Source: Astrocystis sublimbata
Lineage: Eukaryota; Ascomycota; Sordariomycetes; Xylariales; Xylariaceae
Assembly: GCA_022453515.1 (NCBI GenBank)
Contig: JAJNNY010000008.1
Span: forward strand, 124,001-188,000
Reading direction: 5' to 3'
DNA length: 64,000 nt
Shown here piece by piece: positions 21,358-32,880 of this stretch (position 1 is the stretch's first letter; every line of letters begins with the position of its first letter). A program made the translations under genes and the position numbers. The notes under the pieces were generated by a model. It was not told the origin of the DNA and did no database searches. It saw nothing but the letters and a program-made list of their open reading frames with translations.

Positions 21358-23080
21358 TGTTGACTCGGGCGGCGAAGGGCAGATCTAGACACTGCAGGCG
21401 CAATTATTAACGGGCTAGTACGAGGAAAAGGAATGTATGGGGGAAGGAACAAGAGCATCTGTGCTTCTGCGCTTCTGTGTGAAGGCACATTGTGTGTATG
21501 TGTTGGGGGTTGCAATGCCGACCGCTGCACAGGGGAAGCAAGAATGACAGACAGGGGAGCCACTACTTTTGCGGTATTCCCTTTGTGAACTATTGGGACT
21601 TACAGACTGCGGAATGGAAGTGAGTAATGAGGACGTTGGGGATAGTCGTTCCTGTCTTTGGTTTGGGTGAAACCGTTCTGCTGGTGTATCGGTGCTACCT
21701 TTTGGGCAACATCAGCATATGGCAGCGGGGGAAAGCCGCAAGGCTCGAACTTACCAATTGATATGACAAAGTGCAGCTTCCAAGTTCACAAGAATACACG
21801 CCAGAAGTGATTAGAAAGAAGCTCGGGGTGAAAGGTCGTTATTGGGGGTTTGGATTTGGTCGGTGGCAGCGGTATAGCGACAGCTGCGACCAATGGATTT
21901 TGTAACAAAATGGGAGGTGCGAACGGCAGATTATGCCAGAAGAAATGGCCAGAAAGAGTGATACTACTGCTCTGGTTTTAGAGCTGTCTTCCCAAAGTTG
22001 GGTTTGGGCAAGGTCAGTGGTTGTGGTAGGTAGGGAAAGATCGGCCGTTATATGGGAGGGGGAGGTCGGCCGGCACAGCTTTCTTCCCCAGCTTCGAATT
22101 GCAACGCAGTTATTAAAATCCATCTAGTGCCCTAATTATGGAGTGGGCAAATATTATAGCAAGGTACCGATTGTATCAGTACATATATCCTCAAGGTCAG
22201 GCAGGTCAACATGTACTGCACCATAACGTCCATATAACGAAGACGCGTGACGCGTAGGGAGCAACGCGAGCCAATTGGAAAACGCGTTGCTAGGAGACCA
22301 ACTACCTGGCATATGATTGTGAATCTCAGAGTGAATGGCAAGGCCCTCTGCACTGGATATGACAGCTGTGTGTGCCAATCATGGTTAGTAAATACTGAGA
22401 AAGTAACTATGTGCCTGGGGAAGACGAACAGGGGCAAGCCAACCTGTACCAAATACTATGTCATGGCGACTTCCATGTAGATAAGATAATTATGAATCAT
22501 TTTGTATTGGAGCCCCAAGGGTCAGCGAGTTATTATGTATCTGCTCTTACATTTCTTGTGGAGGGCCCATCTCAAACGGTCAACTGATTGAAAGACTGCT
22601 AGACCCAAGTACCAGTGACATTTGAGCCTGAGCATTAGATATGCTAGTGAATTGAATACATAGCAACTATGGGTGGAGCAACTATTTGGGTGAATGCTAG
22701 AAGTGTTTGATCATTTGACCACGAAAAGTCTGATGTACGATTGATATAAGCTGAAAGTGTTTTAGAGCTTCAGTGGCCAATAGCTGAACATTTGAGAACC
22801 TTAAAAGCATGATCAGTTCTCTGGTCATTACCGACCAAAACCAAGCACAATGAAAGCTTGCTGGAGGTACTGCAATTGAGACTTACTGCCTAAGGACCAG
22901 CCTGGCCGTAAACCTTTCCAGATTTGGCCAAGACAGAGTGCAGTTTAAACACTACCCGCTCTCCACAACAGACATGGTAGGAACAATGACCCACGGAGAT
23001 TCGCTCGATGATGAGTCGCCTGTCTTCTCCCGTCGTGAGGGAGACGAGGCAGGTTGAGGAACACGAGGCGGGCTGCCGTT
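21358..23080. other. Intergenic region, 1.7 kb, with a cluster of ACGCGT sites
   Basis: It lies upstream of the minus-strand gene ending at 19948 and downstream of the minus-strand STRAP-type gene. The only clear motif is the ACGCGT cluster with a CCAAT core at 22243-22287. No coding sequence is supported. Confidence 0.45.
22243..22287. promoter_or_regulatory. Cluster of three ACGCGT (MCB-like) sites with CCAAT
   Basis: ACGCGT occurs at 22243-22248, 22250-22255 and 22282-22287, with GCCAATTGG between the second and third. In fungi ACGCGT is the binding site of MBF-type (Mbp1/Swi6, APSES family) cell-cycle regulators. The cluster is about 890 bases upstream of the ATG at 21357; a regulatory link is inferred. 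Confidence 0.4.
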
Positions 23081-24322
23081 CTATTCTGCAGATCGCTCGG
23101 CTCCGTTACCGCCAGCTCCACCGCGCCAGAGGCCATAGTAGCCCTCGCAGTTCTTCCACATCTTTATTGTTCCGTCCTCTGAGCCAGTTGCATACAACTT
23201 CCCATCCGGAGAGAAAGCAATTGACCAGACAGGGCCATGGTGGCCCTTGTGGATTTCTGTCTGCATTTAGCATATGGAATAAAAAAACCGTAACGTCTTA
23301 GCAGTAACTCACCAATCTCTACACCGTCGTCCCAGCGGTAGACCCGAGCCCATGTTTTGGGATTATTTTCACCCACGACAAGCTTGCGCGCTTTAGGATC
23401 CAGGGCCACACTAGCAACTTCGAAGCCCATTGGAAAGCTTTTGAGTTCGGTTGTAGCGTCCATTCCACCCCAAAAATAGACGCACTGACCAGCAGCGACG
23501 GATAGTACGGGCAAGCCACCACCAATGTCTTTCTTGGACAATAACTCTGGAGCTAGGCCACAAAGCTCGCAGGAGAGTATTTCGCCGTCGAGGACTTCCT
23601 GCTTGACAACTTGTCGGGATGTGAGATCAAACCAGCGCAAAACGTTATCGGAAGCCGTTATCAAGATATTGGGATCCCTAGTCCACACAATGAACTTGAT
23701 AGCGGCGGTGTGGGAGCCGATTTCGTAGCCTGCTGATGAGGGGAATGTCTGGGGTACAGCCTCGCCGTTCTCCACAGGTTTGACTGAGGTTAAGTCAAAT
23801 ATGCGCAGCTTGTTCTCATTTCCGCCGGTCGCGAGAAGCATGGCACTATCGGGGGGGTACGAAATGGCGCGGACAACGTGATCGTGTTGGAGGGTGCAGA
23901 GCACTTCACCGGTGTGAGTGTCCCAGATTTTTCTGCGGGCAGTTGTCAGCAAACGGTCAAGCAGGTAGATACTCAAGAGACTTACGCTGTGAAGTCGGCA
24001 GAAGCTGTGGCAGCAGTGCTGGCGTCAGGGCTGAGCCTGGACTGATACACTGCACCTTTATGGCCTATAAAGGTACCAATCCAGTCGCCGGTCTGACCAT
24101 CTCGAAGCATGGGGTTACCATCTGCGCCGGACCATGTCAGTATGTGTAGTGACGGTTAGGGTGCGATGTTAGAGTCATGGACATACCCTTGCAAGCGGAG
24201 ATCAGATAGTACGAATCGTCTTGTTCCAGTGGCGAAAAGCTTATGTGAGTCACAGGACGAGAGTGACCATGGCAGGTCAGAGGCACGTATGTTCTCTGGG
24301 GATTGGGGTTGGGGTTCGCCAT
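23081..24322 (-). CDS. WD40 protein, STRAP/Unrip type
   Basis: Four minus-strand exons: 24322-24187, 24121-23986, 23932-23313 and 23256-23081 (introns 65, 53 and 56 nt), 355 residues, the usual size of the family. Repeats are easy to see: [13 protein letters not shown] at the start, [41 protein letters not shown], and [30 protein letters not shown] at the end. The order and the [11 protein letters not shown] tail match serine-threonine kinase receptor-associated protein (STRAP/Unrip) and its fungal homologues. In animals this protein joins the SMN complex and signalling assemblies; the fungal role is less defined. Divergent from the Doa1-type gene across 1.5 kb. Confidence 0.9.
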
Positions 24323-25823
24323 GGTGAGGATGGGCGAAGGATGCGATGTAGGCAGACGGGGCCGAGCAGACAACGGCAGCGCAATGTCTAGTATTGGGGG
24401 CAGGCCTTGGCTGCGAATTGCGAATTGCGAATTGCGGGAGCAGTTGGGTTGGATGATAGCAGACCGGTGCCTCGAACGAACAAGGAAAGCGTAAAGGCAG
24501 GCCTGCGGCAGCTGGTCTGCTTGGTGGGTGTATGATGATGAAAAGAAAAGACCGTTGCCAGTACGTGATCTAGTCTATGGATTTGTCTTGCCCGGTGTGT
24601 CCCAGTCGCGAGACAGGGTTGGGTATCGTGGTATCGCGTCGTCTCGTTATGTCATGCAAATCGTGAAGGAGAAGAAAATCACAGGTGGGTTGTGCCAATG
24701 TGGTGCCGACCGAGAGAAGGAAAAGGTCGTCAAAGGAGAAGGAAAGGCAGTTGAGGTTGCTGCGAAAGGTCGGCGCAACTAATTATGTGCAATGCGGTCC
24801 CTGACCACCCTGAATAGACGTTGCGCGAGGATGGATGACGGGCCGGTAGCAGGCGTGTGGGGACTGCCTACCTAGGTACCTACCTCCTGGTCAGGCCGTG
24901 TGCCCAGTCTGAGTGCGATGCGGGGAGCTGGGAGTGTGGGGTGAGAGAAAGGGGGAGGGAGAGACGAGAATGGTGGTGGAGGAGAGGTGTTCGTCTGGCG
25001 AAAGAATTGAAGATTCCTCGTGTTTGGTGGTGGGAAAAAGACACAAAAAAAAAGAAGGTAGGTAGGAGGAGGGAAGAGGCCGTTGCACACTTGGACAGCA
25101 TTGACGAATGGTTAAACAAGGAGAGCTTGATGCACCATGAAGCTTTCTGCTGCCTTCTGGCACAGCTAGGTGCAGCAGGTGCTAGCTACATTTACCAACC
25201 TAGGTACCTCCCTAGGCACGGGAGGCAACCTCGGCACCTACATAAGGTACCTACGGGTATCTACCTATATGTACTCAGGTGAAGAGGATACCTCTAAGTA
25301 GGTAACGGGCACACAGACACTCACCAACCTGCATGTACCCCCTAGCCAGGTGCATGATATCATTTCAAGTGTTACCTTAACCCCAGAGCTTCGCCGAGGA
25401 AGGCGAGGTCTGACAAACACCGCCAAGGTTAGGTATTCCTCCTGTCGGGTATCTCAGCCGGCGTTGTCTACTCGTACACTCCTGCATGTTATAATACTGT
25501 ACTTTGATGCCAAGCTTTGTGCTGCTGCTGCCCTTCACCCACCTTGATCGCCCGCAACCTCCAGTGTTTGGCGGGGTAAACACCGACCACCGACCAGAGA
25601 CCAGACCACCAATATCCAATCCCTTCTGTGACACTGGATGCGCATTGCATTCATTCACCCACTCACTCAATACCAACACACTGAGCATCTCGCATCCTCT
25701 TTCATGTCACCCATGATCAGCAACCCCCCCGGTACCCTTGCAACCAACTGAAGACATCACCTCCAAGTTCCCTCTTTTTTCCAACTTCACTCGCTGGCTT
25801 CGCAGTCTCCTGCAGCAGAGGCC
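24323..25823. other. Divergent promoter region, rich in AGGTACCT-like motifs
   Basis: 1.5 kb between two divergently transcribed WD40 genes. The stretch 24860-25345 is packed with CTAGGTACCT/AGGTAGGT words on both strands. A triple GCGAATT repeat lies near 24412-24435. Open frames here are low complexity and not supported. Confidence 0.55.
24860..25345. repeat. Dense cluster of palindromic CTAGGTACCT-family motifs
   Basis: Words such as CCTAGGTACCTACC, CCTAGGTACCTCCCTAGG and AAGGTACCTACGGG recur, each close to self-complementary. Single copies of the same word occur in other spacers of the window (near 11826, 32382, 39590 and 52994). Confidence 0.6.
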
Positions 25824-28295
25824 ATGTCCGACTTCAAGCTGTCTGCGCAGCTGGCGGGCCATGATGCCGACGTGCGTTTCCCACCCCTTCTTTCTTTCAC
25901 CCTCCTTCCAGCCCCGGCATCACCTCGTCCTACGCCCTCCTACACCTCCATCTGACCAGCTCTTTTAATAGGTTCGCGATGTCTACTTCCCCAGCCCAGA
26001 CCTTCTTCTGTCGGCCTCGAGAGATCACACCGTCCGGGCATGGTCCCGCACATCCACATCTCCCCCGGCCTTCGACCCTCACATCGTGACCCAAGGCTCC
26101 GAGTTCATCAACAGCCTGGTCTGCCTGCCATCCTCTCCCGAATTTCCTAAGGGCCTAGTTGTATCCGCTGGCACCGATGCCATCATTGATGTGCGCTCCG
26201 TTGCCGCCAACCCTTCCGATAATGCCGAGCGCTTGTTGATAGGCCACGCACAAAATGTATGCGCTTTAGCTATTAGCCCAGGCGGCAAATATATGGTATC
26301 TGGCAGCTGGGACAAGACGGCACGCGTATGGAATCTCCAAAAGTGGGAGACCGAGGTGGTGTTGAGCGGCCACGACGGTGCTGTTTGGGACGTCCTACCT
26401 CTCAGTGAAACGCTCGTCCTCACGGCCTGCGCCGACAAGAACATCCGCGTCTTTGATTTGAAAAAAGCTGCTGCCGGCCAGGTCGAGCCTCGCTCCACCA
26501 TCTACACCCCGGATGTTGTGCGCGCTCTCTGCGAGATGCCCAAGGGACACCCTAGCGGCGCCGACGTCGCGAGCGCCAGCAACGATGGCGTCATCCGGCT
26601 GTGGAAGATAAACGGTCAACAAATGGGCGAGCTAAGAGGCCATGACAGTTTTATATACTCGTTGGCAACACTGCCAACAGGCGAGCTGGTCAGTTCCGGT
26701 GAGGACCGCACCGTCCGGATATGGCGCGGTTCAGATTGTGTTCAGACCATCACACATCCTGCCATATCTGTTTGGTCTGTTGCTGCCGATCCAGCCACCG
26801 GCGACATTGTCTCTGGCGCCAGCGATGGCGTGATCCGCGTCTTCTCCCGCGACGCCAAGCGTGTCGCTAGCCCCGAGACTCTGGCTCATTTCGACGAGTC
26901 AGTAAAGTCGTCTTCTATTCCCCAGCAACAAATGGGTGGCATCAACAAGGAGAAGCTTCCAGGTCCAGAGTTCTTGACGTCTAAATCAGGTACCAAAGAG
27001 GGTCAGGTCCAGATGATCAAAGAGAATGATGGGTCTGTCACGGCACACACATGGTCGTCGGGCCAACAGCAATGGATCAACGTCGGTACTGTTGTAGATG
27101 CTGTTGGCAGCAGCGGCAAAAAGGTGGAATACAACGGGCAGTCTTACGACTTTGTGTTCGATGTGGCAATTGAAGAAGGCCAACCCTCCCTTAAATTACC
27201 CTTCAACTTATCCGAAAACCCTTATGCCCGAGCGCAAAAGTTCATCGACGATAACGAGCTATCCCAAAACTTCTTGGACCAAGTGGCGCAGTTCATCATT
27301 TCAAATACCGAGGGTGCGACACTTGGGGAGACTTCGGGACCTCCTCCAGGGCCAGATTCGTCGGCCACGGAAGTGCGCAGCAGCGGCCCGAGGATTCTAC
27401 CTCTTCGGGATTATCTGTATATCACAAATGCTAAATACGAGCGTGCGTTTTATGAATCCCGTTCCCATTCAACCTCCTGTACTGACTATTTGCAGCCATA
27501 TTTAATAAGATCCTAAGTGTCAACTCCGCGCTCGTCGCCGCTGGCCGCAAAGACATCGCCCTCAACCCCTCATCACAGAATGCCTTAAATACGCTCAAAC
27601 AAACATTGGAGTCCAACAGCCCTGTGAGAGATGAACTCGCCATCAGTTTGATTGTAATGATGTGCACGCAGTGGGACTACTCAGACAGAGTGGCACCCCT
27701 TGATCTACTAAGGTGTGTTGCGGCCTCACCCACCTCAGCCAGGTTCAGATCTGCAGGGGACAGTAGCCCTGTACAGCTAGCCATCTCCGCCGCCCTCGAG
27801 GGCGTTCCCGAAGGAAGCCAGCCGAACGAGAACTGTACAATGATGGCTTTACGCACCATTGCCAACCTCTTCAAATCGACCGATGGCAGGAAGCTTCTCG
27901 CGCAGCCGTCGGAAACATCGGCAGCCATCACCTTCGTTGGCCGCATCGTCGGAAACAGAGGCCAACCTGCCATAGGCCCCTTCAACCGGAACCTGCTGGT
28001 TGCTTTGACGACGGTAGCTATCAACTACGCCAACTTAGCGTCCAAGCAGCTCGGCAGCGTGTCGACAGATAACCAGGTTCGGCTGTTGTCGTCACTGGCT
28101 CTGGTCTTGCAGAAACAGAACGATTCGGAAGTCCTTTACAGAGCGCTTGTCGCCGTGGGCACGCTTATCCCGGTTATTGGGAAGGCGGCGCCCGAGGCGA
28201 GGAGTATGTCAAGCGCGATTACGGGTGCCGGGGAGAAAGGTGGTGAGGACAGGGTGAAGACGATAGCGGACGAGTGTCTTGCTCTGTTGAAATGA
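25824..28295 (+). CDS. DOA1: Ubiquitin-binding WD40 protein Doa1/Ufd3/PLAA (Cdc48 cofactor)
   Basis: Three exons: 25824-25871, 25972-27442 and 27496-28295 (introns 100 and 53 nt), 772 residues. A seven-bladed WD40 propeller fills about residues 1-300 (for example LAGHDADVRDVYFPSPDLLLSASRDHTVRAW and GGKYMVSGSWDKTARVW). Then comes the PFU domain (about 365-460: GSVTAHTWSSGQQQWINVGTVV and NPYARAQKFIDDNELSQNFLDQVAQFI), and finally the armadillo-like PUL domain (about 507-772), which starts PIFNKILSVNS right after the second intron. In yeast, WD40 and PFU bind ubiquitin and PUL binds the tail of Cdc48/p97, serving ubiquitin recycling and mitochondrial and ER quality control. All three domains are intact, so the assignment is firm. 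Confidence 0.96.
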
Positions 28296-29319
28296 GGTGG
28301 GTCAATCTAATAGAATAGAGGTTATTCCAAGTAGCAGCCTGCTTGCCATGCAAGGGTGGGAATAAAAGCTTAGGTGAAGCACCAATACATACTTATCTAG
28401 ACAATCCGTACATAAGTTGGGCACTAGAATACCATTTTACTTCGCCCCCTTCACACAGCATTGCCATGATCCACGGCTGTCCGTCTGCTCAATGAAAACT
28501 AGTTGCTAGCAAATCTCTACTTACCCCCGTAACCCCTTGAGGGTGCCCAGTAAGAGGAATTTAAGACTCTGAAATCCTAGTTGTGTGATGTCCGAGAAAC
28601 ACATGACGATAATCAAAGTCTCTAACACGATGCTACAGACTGTGCCGTATGCAACGATAGAAACGTACACTGGTACTGTGATGAGTGCTCCTATCACTGC
28701 CTCGGCGCATCTTCAAACATGGTCTGAGGTGGGCCGGCGGTTACAAACAATGGAACAATCAATCATTGGTTATCCAGGGATTGGTCATGTTGATGTTGAT
28801 GTTGATGTTGCTTCAATCTTGCGTCATCTAGGAAATGAGAAATAAGAAATGACCGAACTAGTAAACGCTGGGTGAGTTTGATGTTGAAAACATGGCCAGC
28901 TTGTGATTCTGATACTTGTTTAATTAATTTACTTCATTGTAGCTGGAACCCGTGAAATCGAACTGCCCCGAATTCGGAATAATCGATATTTTGATTGCGA
29001 CTATATCGCCAACACTCATGTATCCGTTATGTCACTTCAATGCCAAACGGCAAATATATAGAGGGGTAGATAGTTAGAGAAGCAGGTCAATTATATATCA
29101 TGTCAATCAGAGGATAACAAGATTTCAAGTATATACAAAATCATAAAAGTATTTGGGGTATAAAACGTTTCGGTCCTTCTTTCCTTTCTTCCTTTCCTTT
29201 CCCAGCGAGGGCATGGCGCGTTTCTCTTTTCTCAAGTGTTGATAATATCAAAACAATAGTCGTACTCGTCTCCTCATGGACTCTCTCCGTTCCTTCTGCT
29301 CTTGCCACATCTGGTGCAA
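28296..29319. other. Convergent intergenic region
   Basis: 1.0 kb between the 3' ends of DOA1 and the X325 gene. A short GTTGAT tandem (about 28789-28809) and a T/C-rich tract near 29170-29200. The 86-codon open frame at 28585-28845 includes the tandem repeat and has no motif, so it is not called. Confidence 0.4.
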
Positions 29320-30183
29320 TTACATCAAAAACCACGCAGCCCCGATCAGCATGGGCAAATAGCCGATCCAGGGCGCCATCGATCGCAGCACTTGGTTGGC
29401 GTCACTTGTGCCCTTGTCGACATTCATGTCGGCCGAGGCGCCTATGGGCGTTGTCGTGACCGAGTAGATGCTCGCGAAGCCGAGGTCTGAGCTGTTGAAG
29501 CAGTTCGTCTCGTTGACCTCGGGAATTCTCGGGTCGCCGGGCGCGGCGAAGGTGATGTCGACGCACTGTGATATGTTTGTTAGCTTCCTTGATGGAAAGT
29601 GACACATAACAGGGGTTTGATGGAGTGAGTGAGAAGACTTACCGAAAATAGAGCAGCTCCGTGCATAGCGATCTCAACAATCTGTATGGTCGCATTGTCG
29701 CCCGGGTTCATCGTCCAGTTTGTCGGTAGCGGGACCTGCGGCAGGCACACGGTGCCGGGGAACGGGCCGTTCGAGGGCCCGAGCAGCTGGAATGGCGGAA
29801 CCATGGGATTCGACATGTTGATCGGTCCGCCGTCGGGACCCTCAGTGCCGACGCCGATGTTGACGTAGAGTAGTGCTGTCTGGTGCCCTTGGAACCAGCC
29901 AGGCTGGAAGGATAACGCGCCGCCCGTTGTTGGCCAGTATGTCCGGTTTTGTGTGAGGTTGAGTCCACCGCCTGTTTTTGTTGTTAGTCGTTACATTCCT
30001 TCTAGTGAGTTTATTTGTTTGTTTATTGGCCGTATATTACTTACATGGGTATGACCACTGCATGCCGTATGGCCACTCAGCGTTTGTGTGTAGGTTGTTA
30101 CCTCTCCATCCTGGGTAGGTGACGACTGTGTGTGCTGATGCTATTGTGGCTGCCGCCGTGGCGAGTAATACTGAGGGCAACAT
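29320..30183 (-). CDS. X325/BIM1 copper-binding LPMO-like protein, GPI-anchored
   Basis: Three minus-strand exons: 30183-30045, 29971-29643 and 29565-29320 (introns 73 and 77 nt), 237 residues. A short signal peptide ends in IASA, leaving His as the mature N-terminus (HTVVTYPGWRG). This is the copper-binding histidine typical of LPMO-like folds. The body shows family landmarks: YGMQWSYPCGGL, TGGALSFQPGWFQGH, PFQLLGPSNGPFPGTVCLPQVPLP, GDNATIQIVEIAMHGAALFSCVDITF (the last crossing a splice site) and ETNCFNSSDL. The C-terminus ends in a hydrophobic tail after a small-residue region, a GPI-attachment signal. The related Cryptococcus protein BIM1 takes part in copper acquisition, and no polysaccharide oxidation is known for this family. 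Cell-surface copper handling is inferred. Confidence 0.93.
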
Positions 30184-31291
30184 CTTGACGTTCTGTTTGG
30201 CCGCTCTTGGTTCAAGAAGCTCGATGTGAAACCCTTCTTAGGGTGAGGCAAGATCGGTGTGAGAACTAAGTCCTCGTCGTCTGGTGAAGCGTCTGACCAC
30301 CCTGAAGTTGAAAGGCTTGGTTTCAGCCGCCAATAGTGCAAGTCAACCTCTACAAAGTTGCCGGCGTGAATTCTGATCTGCGTGCGCAAGACGGAAGGAT
30401 GAGCGATGTGGCGTCAATACAGCAAGTCAAAGTCCGCCTAATCAATTGTGAGAGTAGTGAGAGCGGGAGGCTGAAGTCGGGTCCTTCGTGGTCGCAGTTT
30501 AGGTCGGTCTACTGAGGATTATAGGAATGATAAAAGTCAACGAGGAGCTGCGGCTGCGCGAGGGAGGGCAGACATTGCGATTAAGAACGAAAGGGAGGCG
30601 ACCCAACCAGCGACCAAGCTCATGCCATCACAATGCGGCCTAGTTGGCGAACTTGCATGGCCAACCAGCCCAGCCAGCCAATATCATCCCAATGTCACCT
30701 CGACCACCCCGCTGCCCGCGCCGAAGAGTCCAGGGCCTCTCCATCTGGGCGGCATTCCCAGCCTCTGGACCAGTGAGAAGGGCGGGACGGTGTGCACAGC
30801 GCACATGCGACTTGGGGGCGGGCCAATGGGAGAGCGACGACGAGGAAAGCGAGCCGCTGAGCATCGACAGTCGGCGGGGTGTGATTCGCGGGCTTGCACC
30901 CAATGAGAATGTCGGAGGGAGGTTGAGTAGGGATGCTATCCGGGGGCAAGCTGCAAGGTCGCTCAAGAGTGGACCAAGCGGCCTTCCAGGGTCGCGGGTC
31001 TGTCGGCGGCCCGTTGATAGTCGCGACCAGTCAAACCACTCAGACGGGGACTATTAAGCGCTGAGCTATCCATTCGGGGCAAGCCTGTCTTCTCATGATG
31101 GGCCGGGGTGCCAGCCAAGATTCGGGGCTTGGCAGCTCAGCCAGGGGAGCAGGGTCGCACTCGAGGCACTCGGTCGCATTGTGCACGATGCTGTTGTGTA
31201 TCCCACCCGGACTATTTTTGGGCCTGGCCGTTGCGATTAGTTGATCTGAGCACAGCATGTGGCGTTCGTTCCGGACATGGCAGAGGGCCTT

Positions 31292-31362
31292 GATGAGTAT
31301 GTATAGATGAGTATATATGGATGAGTATATATGGATGCGTATATAAGGGATGCGTATATAAG
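31292..31362. repeat. Minisatellite, five copies of a 14-15 bp unit
   Basis: Tandem units of the form GATGAGTATATATG drift to GATGCGTATATAAG across five copies. Non-coding. Confidence 0.8.
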
Positions 31363-31830
31363 TCTTACGACGGTTACCGGCGTCTGACCAGTCCATGGAG
31401 GAATGAACGCAGAAAACATCTCTCCAGCCTGTCACCAGCTACCCGCCGATGCAGCCATATCTTGGTGTCTCCGGAGCACTTAAGGTCCGAACCAAGCGGA
31501 TATCGAAAAAGCAAGCGTCTTACCTACTGGTAGGTCGTAGTATGTAGGAGGAACGGGATGCCAAAGATAGGAACCAGAACGATACCTCGCAATCGGGCTG
31601 TGCCTCCCGCTTCATATTGCGGAGTTCCGATTTTCCCGGGTGTCTAAGACTCCGTTTAGGTCGGGTGGCTCGGATCCGGGCTTTTGAATGCCAGTCAGTC
31701 GATCGACGGACCTGTTTGGCCCATTGGATTTTTATAGCATTGAAAGTGATGAAACAGTAATGGAAGCGACCTCTACTAGCCCGGCGAAAGCCATGCCCAT
31801 ATCTACCGACATGTAGGCACGGCCTAGGTA

Positions 31831-32381
31831 CCGTACTGGGGCTATAGGGGCCTAGAGAACTGTTCTGAAATAAAATACAGTTCTGATGTGGAGAACAGTT
31901 CTCATTTCAACAACAGTTCTAAAATTCAACAACAGTTCTCTATAGTGGGGCTAAACTAAAAAGGAGCCTTCTGATTGGCCCGTACGCTATAAGCCCCCCC
32001 TTGCCCCCTAAAGGAACAGGCCTAGAAAATAGATCGAGCCGTATTCGAACACCTTACAGCAGTTAATATTTGGAAGGCACGAACACAATAAAAGCAGGCA
32101 TAAGAACACAATAGAAGCAGGCACGAAAGAATCAATCACGGAGCACACAGTTTTACCACTACACTACGAAATACTACGATTACGATTATTTTTACAAGCA
32201 CACGAGCCGACCGGCTAAGACAGTATATATTGAGCAGCCCAGTAAGTCGTATTAGGTAGTAGTACTTCGAAAGAACTATTATTGGATTCAGAACCGTTGT
32301 TGGGCTCAGAACCGTTGTTAGATTTCAGAACTGTTCTTAGCGTTCAGAACACTTCCCTATAGGCTAGTTTTCCCACTACGG
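31831..32381. mobile_element. MITE-like non-autonomous DNA transposon, TA target site
   Basis: The left end reads CCGTACTGGGGCTATAGGGG and the right end, reverse-complemented, CCGTAGTGGGAAAACTAGCC then TATAGGG. Both ends are directly flanked by TA (31829-31830 and 32382-32383), as expected for Tc1/mariner/pogo-type insertion. Inside each end lie several subterminal repeats: palindromes of the AGAACTGTTCT/AGAACAGTTCT type and copies of a CAACAACAGTTCT word on the left, mirrored as CAACAACGGTTCT in inverted orientation on the right. There is no transposase frame in the 551 bp. The ends match only imperfectly (roughly 70%, with a gap), so exact boundaries and class are inferred. Confidence 0.6.
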
Positions 32382-32880
32382 TAGGTACCTACTAGGTATT
32401 CACTTACGGGCCATAGCCAACTTATTAAACCACTAGCTAGCACCTGGATAGACCTGCACAGAGATTGATTATTAAAATAAAGTTATAATAATGAAAACCG
32501 GAGAGCTTTCATCACCCATGAGTGCTCTAGTCACATGGGCAATTTTTCCCATTTTTCTAAAGCTAGAATATCCGGTCCATCAGACATCTGCAGCGGGAGT
32601 GACCAAATATCCCACTAAGACATATATCAATCTATCGGGTATTTGAGTGTTGCCGAACATACGATGCTGCCTACCTGCATACACGGATTGCAGATGCCCT
32701 CAAACTCAAAGAATCACCTGCCTGGGTACCTTTTTTAGTCTTCGTCTCCAGCCACCCACGCAACTATTTAAAAGTTAATCTAGGTCACTCGGCGGGTGGA
32801 TTTCGTGAAGAACACTAGCACTTACTTGCACGACCATCGTTTGGAGAGTCGGTGTTGATGCTCAGTCTGTTTCGGACATC

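Larger units (their letters stand above)
30184..32880. other. Gene-poor region, 2.7 kb, with minisatellite and MITE
   Basis: No supported gene. Contents: a G+C-rich stretch (30600-31060) with overlapping long but motif-free frames, a five-copy minisatellite (31292-31362) and a TA-flanked MITE-like element (31831-32381). A/T-rich sequence leads to the promoter of the SRR1 gene. Confidence 0.5.

Noticed and set aside
28585..28845. 86-codon frame downstream of DOA1
   Set aside because: Part of it is a GTTGAT tandem repeat giving a VDVDVDV run. No motif.
30622..31057. Overlapping long frames on both strands in G+C-rich DNA
   Set aside because: Six or more mutually overlapping frames with similar length point to composition, not coding.
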